Positions 56,397 through 64,000 of a stretch of 64,000 bases of DNA are shown here, in pieces; positions within the stretch are counted from its first letter, which is position 1; each line of letters starts with the position of its first letter. The notes beneath the pieces were generated by a model. That model ran no database searches, was not told where the DNA came from, and saw only the letters and a list, made by a program, of their open reading frames with translations. Position numbers and translations under genes: made by a program. The stretch spans positions 62,001 through 126,000 of the forward strand of contig NZ_JHBV01000030.1 in the NCBI RefSeq assembly GCF_000724545.1. The letters are read 5' to 3'. The DNA is from Aureispira sp. CCB-QB1 (lineage in GTDB: Bacteria; Bacteroidota; Bacteroidia; Chitinophagales; Saprospiraceae).

Positions 56397-57383
56397 TTAT
56401 TTACTATTCTTGAAGAATGAATCAACAAACTCTCGCTTATCAAACTCTTGCAAATGATCCATTCCCTCTCCTACTCCAATGTATTTAATTGGAATATTAA
56501 ACTGATCGCTAATTCCAATAACAACCCCTCCTTTTGCTGTTCCATCTAATTTGGTTACCGTTAAAGCCGTAATTCCGTCATTTGTCACAGATGCAAAATG
56601 TTTTGCTTGTTCGTAAGCATTTTGCCCTGTAGAACCATCTAACACTAACATGACCTCATGAGGAGCCCCAGGTATTTGTTTGCCAATAGATTTGTTAATT
56701 TTCTCAAGCTCCCGCATCAATCCTTTTTTGTTGTGCAAACGACCAGCAGTATCAATAAAAACAACATCATGTCCATTTTCTTTGGCATGGCGAACTGTTT
56801 CATAAGCAACGGCAGCGGGATCAACATTCATTCCTTTGCTATAAAAATCACAACCAACACGGTTAGCCCAAATTTCTAGCTGATCTACTGCTGCGGCACG
56901 AAATGTATCTCCTGCCCCTAACAAGACTTTCTTCCCTGCTTCTTTATATTTATTGGCTAATTTTCCGATAGAAGTTGTTTTTCCAACACCATTTACACCA
57001 ATCACCATAATAACATAAGGCTTAACACCTTCAGGAACTTCATAAGTAACAGAATCGTTAGAATTATTAAGCGCCAACAACTGAACGATTTCATCACGTA
57101 GAATTTCGTTCAATTCTTTCATAGTTACATATTTGTCACGTGCAACACGATCTTCAATACGTTTGATGATTTTGATTGTTGTCTCTACTCCCACATCCGA
57201 AGCAATTAGAATATCCTCTAAGTCATCCAAGACCTCTTCGTCAACAGTATTTCGACCAGCAAAAGTAGTGGCTACTTTAGAGAAAAAACCTTTTCTTGAT
57301 TTTTCTAATCCTTGATTTAGGTCTTCTTTAAGTTTTTCCTTTTCTTCCTCTTTTTTGCCAAAGAGCTTATTGAAAAATCCCAT
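56397..57383 (-). CDS. ftsY: Signal recognition particle receptor FtsY
   Basis: SRP receptor GTPase that targets membrane proteins for co-translational insertion. From ATG 57383 (MGFFNKLFGKKEEEKEKLKE) the protein has 328 residues; the acidic/basic N-terminal helix is followed by the N domain and the G domain. P-loop GVNGVGKTTSIGKLA, DTAGRLHNKKGLMREL and TKLDGTAKGGVVIGI are all present. The open frame reaches 57485, but that part overlaps the terminator of the ribosomal cluster upstream and is not conserved-looking; it is rejected. Confidence 0.96.
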   Translation of the reverse strand: MGFFNKLFGKKEEEKEKLKEDLNQGLEKSRKGFFSKVATTFAGRNTVDEEVLDDLEDILIASDVGVETTIKIIKRIEDRVARDKYVTMKELNEILRDEIVQLLALNNSNDSVTYEVPEGVKPYVIMVIGVNGVGKTTSIGKLANKYKEAGKKVLLGAGDTFRAAAVDQLEIWANRVGCDFYSKGMNVDPAAVAYETVRHAKENGHDVVFIDTAGRLHNKKGLMRELEKINKSIGKQIPGAPHEVMLVLDGSTGQNAYEQAKHFASVTNDGITALTVTKLDGTAKGGVVIGISDQFNIPIKYIGVGEGMDHLQEFDKREFVDSFFKNSK

Positions 57384-57470
57384 AGTGTGTTCAATTATTA
57401 TGAAAGTGCGTTTAAATTTTAAGCTTTTGAAGCTAAAATTTAGACCTGCTCTAAAAGTGGGTGTAAGCAC

Positions 57471-57499
57471 AAAAAGCTTCCCCAAGAATAAGGAGAAGC
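57471..57499 (-). terminator. Terminator of the rpmB-rpmG-DUF4295 operon
   Basis: On the minus strand GCTTCTCC and GGGGAAGC (one U-G pair) with an 8-nt loop, followed by TTTTTG. It lies between the DUF4295-like gene and ftsY, 36 bp past the former's stop. Confidence 0.75.
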
Positions 57500-57534
57500 C
57501 TGTTGTATATTATTATTAATTTTAGAAAGCTTGA

Positions 57535-57708
57535 TTATTTAGCTTTAAAAAACTCGTTTACTTGATCTTTGTGAATGATTACTTCTTTATAAGAAATCTT
57601 TCCAGTAATTGGATCTTTCACAGATTTTACGCATTTAACGTGATCTTTTCCTGAACCATTCTGAGCACGTTGCCCAGCTCTCTGGTTTTTTGATACTTTC
57701 TTAGCCAT
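57535..57708 (-). CDS. DUF4295-like small protein of the rpmG locus
   Basis: A 57-residue basic protein starting MAKKVSKNQRAGQRAQNGSG, ending QVNEFFKAK. In Bacteroidota a DUF4295 protein lies next to rpmG; from memory it may correspond to an extra large-subunit ribosomal protein (called bL38 in the Flavobacterium ribosome), but I am not certain of that link. It starts 2 bp after the rpmG stop, so it is co-translated with ribosomal proteins. The gene is short and easy to miss. Confidence 0.8.
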   Translation of the reverse strand: MAKKVSKNQRAGQRAQNGSGKDHVKCVKSVKDPITGKISYKEVIIHKDQVNEFFKAK

Positions 57709-57710
57709 AA

Positions 57711-57899
57711 TTATTTGATTTCTTTATGTATAGTATATTTTTTCAAGATAGGGTTGAATTTTTTCAACTCCATACGATCAGGTGTGTTTTTACGATTTTT
57801 CATCGTGATGTAGCGAGAAGTACCTGGCATACCAGTTGATTTGTGTTCTGTACATTCTAAAATAACCTGAACTCGATTACCTTTACTCTTCTTAGCCAT
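57711..57899 (-). CDS. rpmG: 50S ribosomal protein L33 (bL33)
   Basis: 62 residues: [20 protein letters not shown] opening, [17 protein letters not shown], then [19 protein letters not shown]. This is the Bacteroidota form with a single Cys and no CxxC pair, so it is the zinc-free type. Part of the minus-strand rpmB-rpmG-DUF4295 operon. Confidence 0.96.
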   Translation of the reverse strand: MAKKSKGNRVQVILECTEHKSTGMPGTSRYITMKNRKNTPDRMELKKFNPILKKYTIHKEIK

Positions 57900-57972
57900 A
57901 GCTTATAATGATTTTAATCTTTTCGAGAATTGCCAACTTGTTCGTTGCTAATAAAAATTAAGCGAACTGTTC

Positions 57973-58374
57973 TTATTTAATAACAGAAGAAAGTTTCACT
58001 TTTTTGTTATTCAAACCTTCTGGTTCGTAAGTGATAGAGTAAGACTTGTGTCCATTAGCATCAACATGCTCTACTCTTCTATACCCACGTTTCGCATTTT
58101 TAGCAGCCTCTATACTTTTTGCATCTTCTACCCATACTTTAGGATCAAAACCAGCAGCTAATTGTTGCTTTAGATACTTAAACGTGCCAATTTTTTCCAT
58201 ATTACGCAACGCTCTAGTAGTCAATTTCAATTTAATCCAAGCATCAATCTCTCTAACATAAATACGTTTTGTTTGTAGATTTGGATTGAAGCGTCTTCTT
58301 GTTCTACGCTTTGAGTGAGAAACATTGTTACCTACTAGAGGTTTCGTTCCGGTTAATTGGCATATTTTAGACAT
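57973..58374 (-). CDS. rpmB: 50S ribosomal protein L28 (bL28) with C-terminal extension
   Basis: MSKICQLTGTKPLVGNNVSH with SKRRTRRRFNPNLQTKRIYV is bL28. The protein is 133 residues, while bL28 is commonly about 60-90. The added C-terminal about 50 residues (from about residue 80) are charged and end KKVKLSSVIK. The frame is continuous, so this is an extension and not a frameshift. First gene of the ribosomal cluster, with the tRNA-Arg gene just upstream. Confidence 0.93.
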   Translation of the reverse strand: MSKICQLTGTKPLVGNNVSHSKRRTRRRFNPNLQTKRIYVREIDAWIKLKLTTRALRNMEKIGTFKYLKQQLAAGFDPKVWVEDAKSIEAAKNAKRGYRRVEHVDANGHKSYSITYEPEGLNNKKVKLSSVIK

Positions 58375-58451
58375 GACTTTCTTCTAATTTAAAACGTCCC
58401 GACACTAAGATTGGACGGGACTGATTGTTTTATTATTATCTCCTATTTTAG

Positions 58452-58525
58452 TGACTTCAGAGGGAGTCGAACCCCCAACCTTCTGATCCGTAGTCAGATG
58501 CTCTATCCAATTGAGCTATGAAGCC
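58452..58525 (-). tRNA. tRNA-Arg (anticodon ACG)
   Basis: On the minus strand the 74 bases form a full cloverleaf: acceptor GGCTTCA/TGAAGTC (one G-U pair), D-arm AGCTCAATTGGATAGAGC, anticodon stem TCTGA/TCAGA around the loop CTACGGA (anticodon ACG, read as ICG), and T-arm with GGTTCGACTCC. The CCA is not encoded. Confidence 0.97.
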
Positions 58526-58707
58526 GGTGCTAATCAGCGAAAAAACCAAGTTTATTTTGTATTGCTTATCTCGCTAAGCGGTTGCAAATATACGCACAGT
58601 TTTTAAATCTGCAAACTTTTGGCAAAAAAAAATCATTTTTTTTCAAAGTTTTTTTTTGATTGCCCATAAAACCAAATTACTTCTGAGCATATACTTGTTT
58701 CATAACA

Positions 58708-58747
58708 ACAAGAGGCTGTTTCATTTAGTTCGAAACAACCTCTTTTA
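58708..58747. terminator. Imperfect hairpin near the end of the dksA-like gene
   Basis: AAGAGGCTGTTTC and GAAACAACCTCTT pair with one mismatch, loop 9 nt. T-rich DNA follows on the plus side; on the minus side (the dksA-like gene ends at 58785) only CTTGTTGTT follows. Weak terminator for that gene. Confidence 0.5.
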
Positions 58748-58784
58748 TTTTATATTTTTTTTAGTTAGGAATCTTAGCAAAAAA

Positions 58785-59207
58785 TTATTCCTTGAAGAAC
58801 TTTGGTTTTTCTTGATGTTTCGCTTTGCCTTGTGTAGAATGTTTGCCTTCGACTGTTTTGGTGGCGTGAGGAACCAACATCAATCGTTCTTTGCTAATTA
58901 ACACCCCTGTTGCAGAACAGATACCATATGTCTTATTTTTGATGCGAATCAAAGCATACTCTAGATTTCGAATAAACTTTTGTTGACGAGCTGCCAACTT
59001 GCTCAAATGCTCTCTTTGCCAATTAGAAGCGCCATCATCGAATGTTCCTGCACGATTTTCATCTCCACTATTGTTCAATTCTTGTAATTGGTCCTTCAAA
59101 TCATCTAGCTGTTGTCTAGCATCTGCCAATTTTTCATTAATCATGATTTCAAACTCCGCTAAATCTTCATCACTATATCTAGTTCTCTTTTTATTCTCTT
59201 CACTCAT
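58785..59207 (-). CDS. TraR/DksA family zinc-finger protein
   Basis: 140 residues: an acidic coiled-coil N-terminal half (about residues 10-95) and a C-terminal region GICSATGVLISKERLMLVPHAT resembling the DksA zinc finger. Only one of the four zinc Cys remains (GIC), as in many Bacteroidota members, so metal binding is doubtful. DksA proteins bind RNA polymerase in the secondary channel and modulate rRNA and stress promoters. The tail is Lys-rich. Confidence 0.9.
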   Translation of the reverse strand: MSEENKKRTRYSDEDLAEFEIMINEKLADARQQLDDLKDQLQELNNSGDENRAGTFDDGASNWQREHLSKLAARQQKFIRNLEYALIRIKNKTYGICSATGVLISKERLMLVPHATKTVEGKHSTQGKAKHQEKPKFFKE

Positions 59208-59899
59208 AGATGTCTATTTTAAGTTCTATAAATAATTTATTTGGGTGATAATTTATATGTTTCATTACAACCTCACTAATTAAACTCTACCAATAGAGCG
59301 GTGCTACTTTTGAGAGGTTTATGATTAAAAAAGGATAGACTTACTTCTCTAGAATTATAAATAAGTCAATAATATTTGTAAAAAACAATAAAACAAAACG
59401 TTTCACTTGTTCTACTCTAGTAATGCACAAGAAACGGACAATTATACCGCAAAGTTTCAAAAATTAGAAATTAATTTCATTATTTTTTCATTACCCGACA
59501 GTTCATTTGTGGTCATATTAACTTTACAGCATATTGTTGCAAATAAAACAAAAAGAAGTAAAATCATTCTCCTTCAAATAGTTAACCAAACACAAAAACG
59601 ACAGTTCTCTATGGTTAACTGCCTATTATGCATGCAATTTTCTTACCAATTATTATTATCCATAAAATGTACCCTTCCTGGCAAAAAGAGACCAAATAGT
59701 TACAATAGCCCTAGTAGTTAAAGAATTTGTTAATTTTATGTTGAGTGCTTGTTATTTTTTTCTATACCCAACAACACCTTTATTTTAACCATTCATGGCA
59801 AAAGTTGTTTTTTTTAATAGGTGTAGAAGTTGTTTAAAAAGCATCTTATTTTTTAAACAACTTCATACAAACTCCCTACAACGATTTTTTTTGTACGCT
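59208..59899. other. Non-coding region before gltX
   Basis: 692 bp, AT-rich. One 104-codon plus-strand frame (59407-59721) has no recognisable domain or start context. A hairpin (59826-59864, 15-bp perfect stem) sits next to the gltX stop. Confidence 0.5.
59826..59864. other. 15-bp inverted repeat at the end of gltX
   Basis: GAAGTTGTTTAAAAA (59826-59840) and TTTTTAAACAACTTC (59850-59864). 36 bp from the gltX stop, so it probably takes part in 3'-end formation, but a clear T-run is missing. Confidence 0.55.
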
Positions 59900-61666
59900 T
59901 TAAAGCTTCTCTTTGATAAACGTTATAAAACTAGACAAACGGTTTAAGGTCTCTTCTTGCCCCAAAATTGCCATTATTTCATAAACACTAGGTCCCCCCA
60001 TTTCTCCTGACAAGCCCAATCTAAAAATAGGCAGTACCTCTCCTTTTTTCTCTTCAATTAAAGGTTCTATTGTTTTCTCTAAGTTAGACGCATCAAATGG
60101 ACTTAACGTTGCCAACGCTTCCGTTAATTTTTTCAACAATGCTTCCAAATCTTCATTCCACTTGTTCAGTACTTTCTTTTGAAAGTTCTTTTGATGTTTG
60201 GCAACAACCGCCTCCAAATCTAAGTCATGAAAGAAATAATGCCCTTGTATGTAAAAATCTGTTACATAATTGATTCGCATTTTCAGCAATCCTGCTACAG
60301 CATTCAATTTCTCTTCAGACATTTGAACACCTTTTGACTCCAAATCAACACGCACCAAATTTACCAAATCGGCGTTCTCCATTTGTGCCAAATACTGTTT
60401 GTTGAACCAATTGGCTTTTTCAAAATTAAATCGTGCTCCCGAAGAAGAAACTCGATCCATACTAAACCCATCAATCATTTCTTTTTTAGAATAGATTTCT
60501 TGTTCTGTTCCATCATTCCAACCCAACAACGCTAAAATATTCAAAACAGCTTCTGACAAAAAGCCCCATTCTTTAAACCCTCTAAAGCTATCTGCTTGAG
60601 TTTGACCAATCCAATCCAAAGGAAATACAGGCATTCCTAAACGGTCCCCATCTCGCTTACTTAATTTACCATACATACTACTACGCAAGAAAGTCTTTAC
60701 TTCCTTCTGCAAATTAGAATCTTTCTTCTCGTTGATTCGAATGCGCTCAGATACATTTTTAAAATCTTGCAACAGTGGCTGGATAATTTTAGCCACTTGC
60801 TCTTTTTTAGGAGCATAGGCTTCATGTTTGAGTACAAAATCTTCTGTAAAACGCTCGGTAAACGACTGTATGGTTTTCTTATTCAAATAAGCAGTTGGTT
60901 CTGGTTTTAGAATTAGAGGCAAATGTGCAAAAGTAGGCATCGCATCTCCCCACCCCAGAAACTGATACAACAACACATGCAGAGGCGTTGATGGCAACCA
61001 CTCTTCTCCTCGAATAACATGCGTAATTTTCATGTGATAATCATCGACAATATTGGCTAGATGATACGTTGGCATGCCGTCATTTTTTAACATGACTTTG
61101 TCGTCCATTTCAGCACAATTAAATGTCACGACACCACGAACCATATCCTCAAAGGTCACATTACCTTCTCCAGGGATCATTACTCGAACAACTTCTGGCG
61201 CTCCCCCTTTGACCAAAGAAGCACACTCCTCTTTTGACAAAGTCAAAGAGTTTTTCATTTGCATACGTGTAACAGCATCATATTTGAATTTGGTTCCTTG
61301 CGCTTCTGCTGCTTCTCTAGCTGCTTTTAACTCTTCCTCCGTATCATAAGCATAATAACCATACCCGTTTGCAATCAGTTGCTCCGCAAATTTTTTGTAA
61401 ATACCAGTTTCTTTGCGTTCCGACTGACGATAAGGACCATAAGGACCTCCTTTGGCAGGGCTTTCATCAAACTCTAAGCCTAACCATTCTAAGGCATCTA
61501 TAATATACTGCTCTGCTCCTTCTACATAACGAGTTTGGTCGGTATCTTCTATTCTTAAGACAAAAGTTCCTCCATGTTTTTTAGCTAATAAGTAATTGTA
61601 CAACGCTGTACGGACTCCGCCTATATGCAAGGCGCCTGTTGGACTTGGCGCAAAACGAACACGCAT
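59900..61666 (-). CDS. gltX: Glutamyl-tRNA synthetase with a large insertion before the KMSKS-type motif
   Basis: Class I synthetase that charges tRNA-Glu. 588 residues, about 80 more than typical. HIGH-type motif PSPTGALHIGG is at about residues 8-17; the catalytic fold continues with RIEDTDQTR and GPYGPYRQSER, then ANIVDDYHMKITHVIRGEEW. The KMSKS-type motif is KLSKR (about 334-338). Between LILKPEP and GKLSKRDGDRLG lie about 75 residues (about 257-332) absent from the standard form, mostly charged and helical (AYAPKKEQVAKIIQPLLQD). The tRNA-binding C-terminal part follows normally. No stop or frameshift. Confidence 0.93.
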   Translation of the reverse strand: MRVRFAPSPTGALHIGGVRTALYNYLLAKKHGGTFVLRIEDTDQTRYVEGAEQYIIDALEWLGLEFDESPAKGGPYGPYRQSERKETGIYKKFAEQLIANGYGYYAYDTEEELKAAREAAEAQGTKFKYDAVTRMQMKNSLTLSKEECASLVKGGAPEVVRVMIPGEGNVTFEDMVRGVVTFNCAEMDDKVMLKNDGMPTYHLANIVDDYHMKITHVIRGEEWLPSTPLHVLLYQFLGWGDAMPTFAHLPLILKPEPTAYLNKKTIQSFTERFTEDFVLKHEAYAPKKEQVAKIIQPLLQDFKNVSERIRINEKKDSNLQKEVKTFLRSSMYGKLSKRDGDRLGMPVFPLDWIGQTQADSFRGFKEWGFLSEAVLNILALLGWNDGTEQEIYSKKEMIDGFSMDRVSSSGARFNFEKANWFNKQYLAQMENADLVNLVRVDLESKGVQMSEEKLNAVAGLLKMRINYVTDFYIQGHYFFHDLDLEAVVAKHQKNFQKKVLNKWNEDLEALLKKLTEALATLSPFDASNLEKTIEPLIEEKKGEVLPIFRLGLSGEMGGPSVYEIMAILGQEETLNRLSSFITFIKEKL

Positions 61667-62090
61667 GTTAAATCTATTTTATTGGTTATGAATGAATCAA
61701 TAATCTGTTCAAAAAATAATACTAAAAACTGAGTTTACTTTTAGTCCTAATCAAAGAACAAAAAGAAATGCAGTTTAGCCACACTGTTACTTTTTGGTAC
61801 TTTAGTATTTTCTCTGAATGCTTACTTAAGCAACAACAAGCTGATCATATTGTTCTTGGCTACACTTAAAGATTCGAGAACACAAGTAGACAAAAAACTA
61901 TTCTATCAATGCAAGTAGTTTTGGGTTCATATTTTTTGAATGATTATTGGAACTATCAACCCTTCAGTAGGTCAAATAATTCCTTAAAACGCTGCAAAGG
62001 TACAAAAAAATAGGCACAAATAGAATGTGCCTAAAGAGTTTTACAGAATATCAATGCTTCTGTTTTGTTATAATTTGCCAACCGTTTATT
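61667..62090. other. Intergenic region, gltX / 62091-63218 gene
   Basis: 424 bp, AT-rich. It contains the terminator of the downstream gene (62004-62033) and should hold the gltX promoter. No ORF. Confidence 0.6.
62004..62033 (-). terminator. Terminator of the 62091-63218 gene
   Basis: On the minus strand TAGGCACA and TGTGCCTA form an 8-bp stem with a 7-nt loop, followed by TTTTTTT. 58 bp past the stop. Confidence 0.85.
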
Positions 62091-63218
62091 TTATTGATCC
62101 GATTGTGTAAATAGAGGTTCTGTGCCTCGTGTATTAACTTTGATTACTCTATAATTATCCAATATAACCACAAAATTATCATCATCTTCCCAAATCATAG
62201 CATAGGCATAATCTACTAAGTCTCGGTTAAAAATTCGATGGCATTTGCTGTCTCGTCGAGCACTCATAAGATATAATAATCCCGACTGATCATTGACCAG
62301 AAATTGAGTACCATCAGGACTCAATGCAGGCAAAGGCGTCCATGCGGTACAAGAATGTTCCGCCTGTCCTACAAAACGCACCCCTCGCTTTCCTTGAAAA
62401 TCGACGGTATAATCATGTTCCAAATGCGCATCAAATCGATGAATTTTAATTTTTCCATTGGTATCTTTTACAATCCAATACTCATTGTTTTTGGGATTTG
62501 AAAAGACTTCTGACATTTGAAATCGATGCACAACTTCATGTATAATTTCTTTCGTTTTAAAGTTCAACTTACTCAATCGCTTGCTGTTACTCTCTGCAAT
62601 AATAACATGTTCATTATCATAACGAGACAAACACAATCCATCTATAAAATCAAAATCTCCTCCTTCTGGTTTGCCAAAAGAATATTCTAATTCTCCTTGT
62701 TCGTTCATAACAAAAATTTTATCAGAATTATTGGCAAGGATATGACCATTCTTTGTCCATAACAAATCTGATAAATAAGCATCGCCATATACGGGCTCAC
62801 CAATCATCTCACCAGTTGCCGCATCAAAAATGGCAATCGACTTATTTTTAGAACTCGCTGCTAGTTTGGTTTTGTCAGGACTCAAAGCCACAGACCTTCC
62901 ATATCCGTTGATCCGATACAATTGGTTCCCATCCCAATCTCTGGCAACTATAAACGTTTTCCACGAGGCACAAAATCCATTGTTTAAACGATGCAACCGA
63001 AAGTCCCCCTTTACAGAAGAATAAGTAAATTTATACTCTTCTGGAATCACATGGTATTCCTCTCCATCGTCTACATAATCATTCGGGTAGGCTGCTACTT
63101 GGTCTGTATTTGTCTTAGTGTTGTTATATTCTTCCATCGAAGCCCCTGGAACCATTTCATTTAATTTGTCTTCAAGCATTGATTTCAACTTCGATTTTAT
63201 TTTGTCAAAGAAACTCAT
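62091..63218 (-). CDS. WD40-like beta-propeller protein
   Basis: 375 residues, no signal peptide. After a short N-terminal helix (MSFFDKIKSKLKSMLEDKLN) and acidic linker, WD40-like blades appear: ALSPDKTKLAASSKNKSIAI followed by FDAATGE, then ILANNSDKIFVMNEQGELEY, and ALSPDGTQFLVNDQSGLLYL. Probably a cytoplasmic propeller for protein contacts; no catalytic motif. Its own terminator follows. Confidence 0.8.
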   Translation of the reverse strand: MSFFDKIKSKLKSMLEDKLNEMVPGASMEEYNNTKTNTDQVAAYPNDYVDDGEEYHVIPEEYKFTYSSVKGDFRLHRLNNGFCASWKTFIVARDWDGNQLYRINGYGRSVALSPDKTKLAASSKNKSIAIFDAATGEMIGEPVYGDAYLSDLLWTKNGHILANNSDKIFVMNEQGELEYSFGKPEGGDFDFIDGLCLSRYDNEHVIIAESNSKRLSKLNFKTKEIIHEVVHRFQMSEVFSNPKNNEYWIVKDTNGKIKIHRFDAHLEHDYTVDFQGKRGVRFVGQAEHSCTAWTPLPALSPDGTQFLVNDQSGLLYLMSARRDSKCHRIFNRDLVDYAYAMIWEDDDNFVVILDNYRVIKVNTRGTEPLFTQSDQ

Positions 63219-63519
63219 CTCTATTGGTTTATTTTTTATAAAAATTATATTTCGACGCTATCCCCACAAAAAAGAACAGCATTCAATGTAAGCTTATCTA
63301 TTGATTATCAAAAGTCTTCTTTTTATACATATTCATATATTCACCTCTACCCAAACCAACACAAACAACTATTTATCAACCACATAACCTTCAACAAACA
63401 ATAAAATTCAATCTATAAACTTCTAAAAATAATATTTTCATAAAAAAACGAACTAGGAAGGAACTAAATCTCCTTGTTTTTCATTTCATTAATTCATCTT
63501 TCAATAAAAACGCTATCGC
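63219..63519. other. Divergent intergenic region at the right end
   Basis: 301 bp, AT-rich, upstream of the truncated gene at 63520. I see no repeat or hairpin of note. Confidence 0.5.
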
Positions 63520-64000
63520 ATGAATATCATTGTCAAAAGCCGTCGAAATACTACTAGAACATTGGAGAAAAATTTTCCTAATGCAATTATTCTAGACTTA
63601 ACATCGAAGGCAGATGAGCCATGGATTAAATTCAGTCCTTTTTATCCATTGGAAGAAATTCCTATTCCTTTTTCGGGAGACAAAACAGGTGCTTCAGTAG
63701 AAGGGATTTGGCAAGGTTTAAAGGTTTTTGAAACAACAGGAATAGATGCTAAAAAATTTGAAAATAGAACGCTAAAAGGGCTAAAACGCACGATAAGAAA
63801 ATTTGGACAGGTACTGGGGCATCAAAAGGGACTTGATTCGACAGAGCTGCTTTCTTATATCGAGGCTCGAAAACAAATTTATGCTCCAATGTATCTTTGG
63901 GTATTGAAAAATAAACTTCAAAAAGAAGTTGAACAACTTAAGCAATTAGCTCAACAACATGACACCATTGTGCTATTAGACTACGAAACCAATGGAGATA
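63520..64000 (+). CDS. Conserved hypothetical protein (3' truncated by the window edge)
   Basis: The open frame from ATG 63520 runs to the window end without a stop (about 160 codons). It begins MNIIVKSRRNTTRTLEKNFP, then LDLTSKADEPWIKFSPFYPL, GASVEGIWQGLKVFETTGID, and a long helix (IYAPMYLWVLKNKLQKEVEQ). The opening resembles a conserved bacterial/phage hypothetical family (possibly DUF6939), but I cannot confirm the name. The C-terminus is not seen. Confidence 0.6.
   Translation, partial: MNIIVKSRRNTTRTLEKNFPNAIILDLTSKADEPWIKFSPFYPLEEIPIPFSGDKTGASVEGIWQGLKVFETTGIDAKKFENRTLKGLKRTIRKFGQVLGHQKGLDSTELLSYIEARKQIYAPMYLWVLKNKLQKEVEQLKQLAQQHDTIVLLDYETNGD

Noticed and set aside
57384-57485. N-terminal extension of ftsY
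   Set aside because: It overlaps the terminator of the ribosomal operon and lacks FtsY-like sequence; start at 57383 used.
58785-59207. Loss of zinc Cys in the DksA-like protein as a novelty
   Set aside because: One-Cys DksA-type proteins with the same GICxxTGxLISKERL context are, as far as I recall, normal in Bacteroidota.
59407-59721. 104-codon plus-strand frame before gltX
   Set aside because: Low-complexity, AT-rich translation, no domain, no plausible promoter or start context; treated as chance.

Overview
The window is AT-rich chromosomal DNA from a member of the Bacteroidota. The evidence is lineage-typical genes: PorP/SprF-like protein, type IX secretion (T9SS) C-terminal sorting domains, SprB repeats, a gliding-motility C-terminal domain, a DUF5686 outer-membrane protein, a fused CcoNO oxidase, the rpmB-rpmG-DUF4295 ribosomal cluster, and promoters of the form TTG-N20-TAnnTTTG. 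Protein style (FISUMP lipoprotein, SprB-repeat proteins, many TPR/LRR proteins) suggests the Saprospiria, perhaps near Aureispira; that placement is inference. Both window edges cut a gene.

Layout: 1-5.2 kb is the 3' part of a cbb3 cytochrome oxidase operon (ccoNO-ccoQ-ccoP-ccoG-ccoH/fixH-safE-like). 5.3-24.1 kb holds housekeeping and membrane genes: an EgtD-like methyltransferase, a leucine-rich-repeat protein, a DUF898 protein, a sterol-desaturase-like hydroxylase, tilS, hldD, folC, a DUF5686 protein, a YfcC-like carrier, and a short run of zinc-ribbon, HAD, deoxyribosyltransferase-like, PH-like and TPR membrane proteins. 24.2-30.2 kb is a minus-strand stretch of poorly known genes. 30.6-48.1 kb is rich in T9SS cargo: a PNGase F-like amidase, a gliding-type protein with its PorP/SprF partner, a phospholipase-D-like protein, a beta-propeller-like protein and an SprB-repeat protein. 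These are interrupted by a block with a holin-family protein, an RluB-type pseudouridine synthase, RidA and enolase.

49.4-53.8 kb is the most unusual region: five consecutive, closely related ECF-type sigma factor genes, all on the plus strand. Each has its own promoter (invariant 20-nt spacing), a leader of about 50 nt and its own hairpin terminator, and no anti-sigma gene is visible. Several of the promoters carry dyad symmetry over the -33 element. The remainder (53.8-64 kb) is core machinery: ftsY, DUF4295, rpmG, rpmB, tRNA-Arg(ACG), a DksA-like protein, a gltX with a large insertion before its KMSKS-type motif, and a beta-propeller protein.

A family of about 146-bp miniature elements (terminal inverted repeat TAGTTCGTTGA/TCAACGAACTA, 6-7 bp target duplications, 19-bp internal inverted repeat) occurs five times, three times just upstream of a gene and once in the 3' flank of the fifth sigma gene. 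A second, shorter palindromic repeat is nested inside two of those copies.
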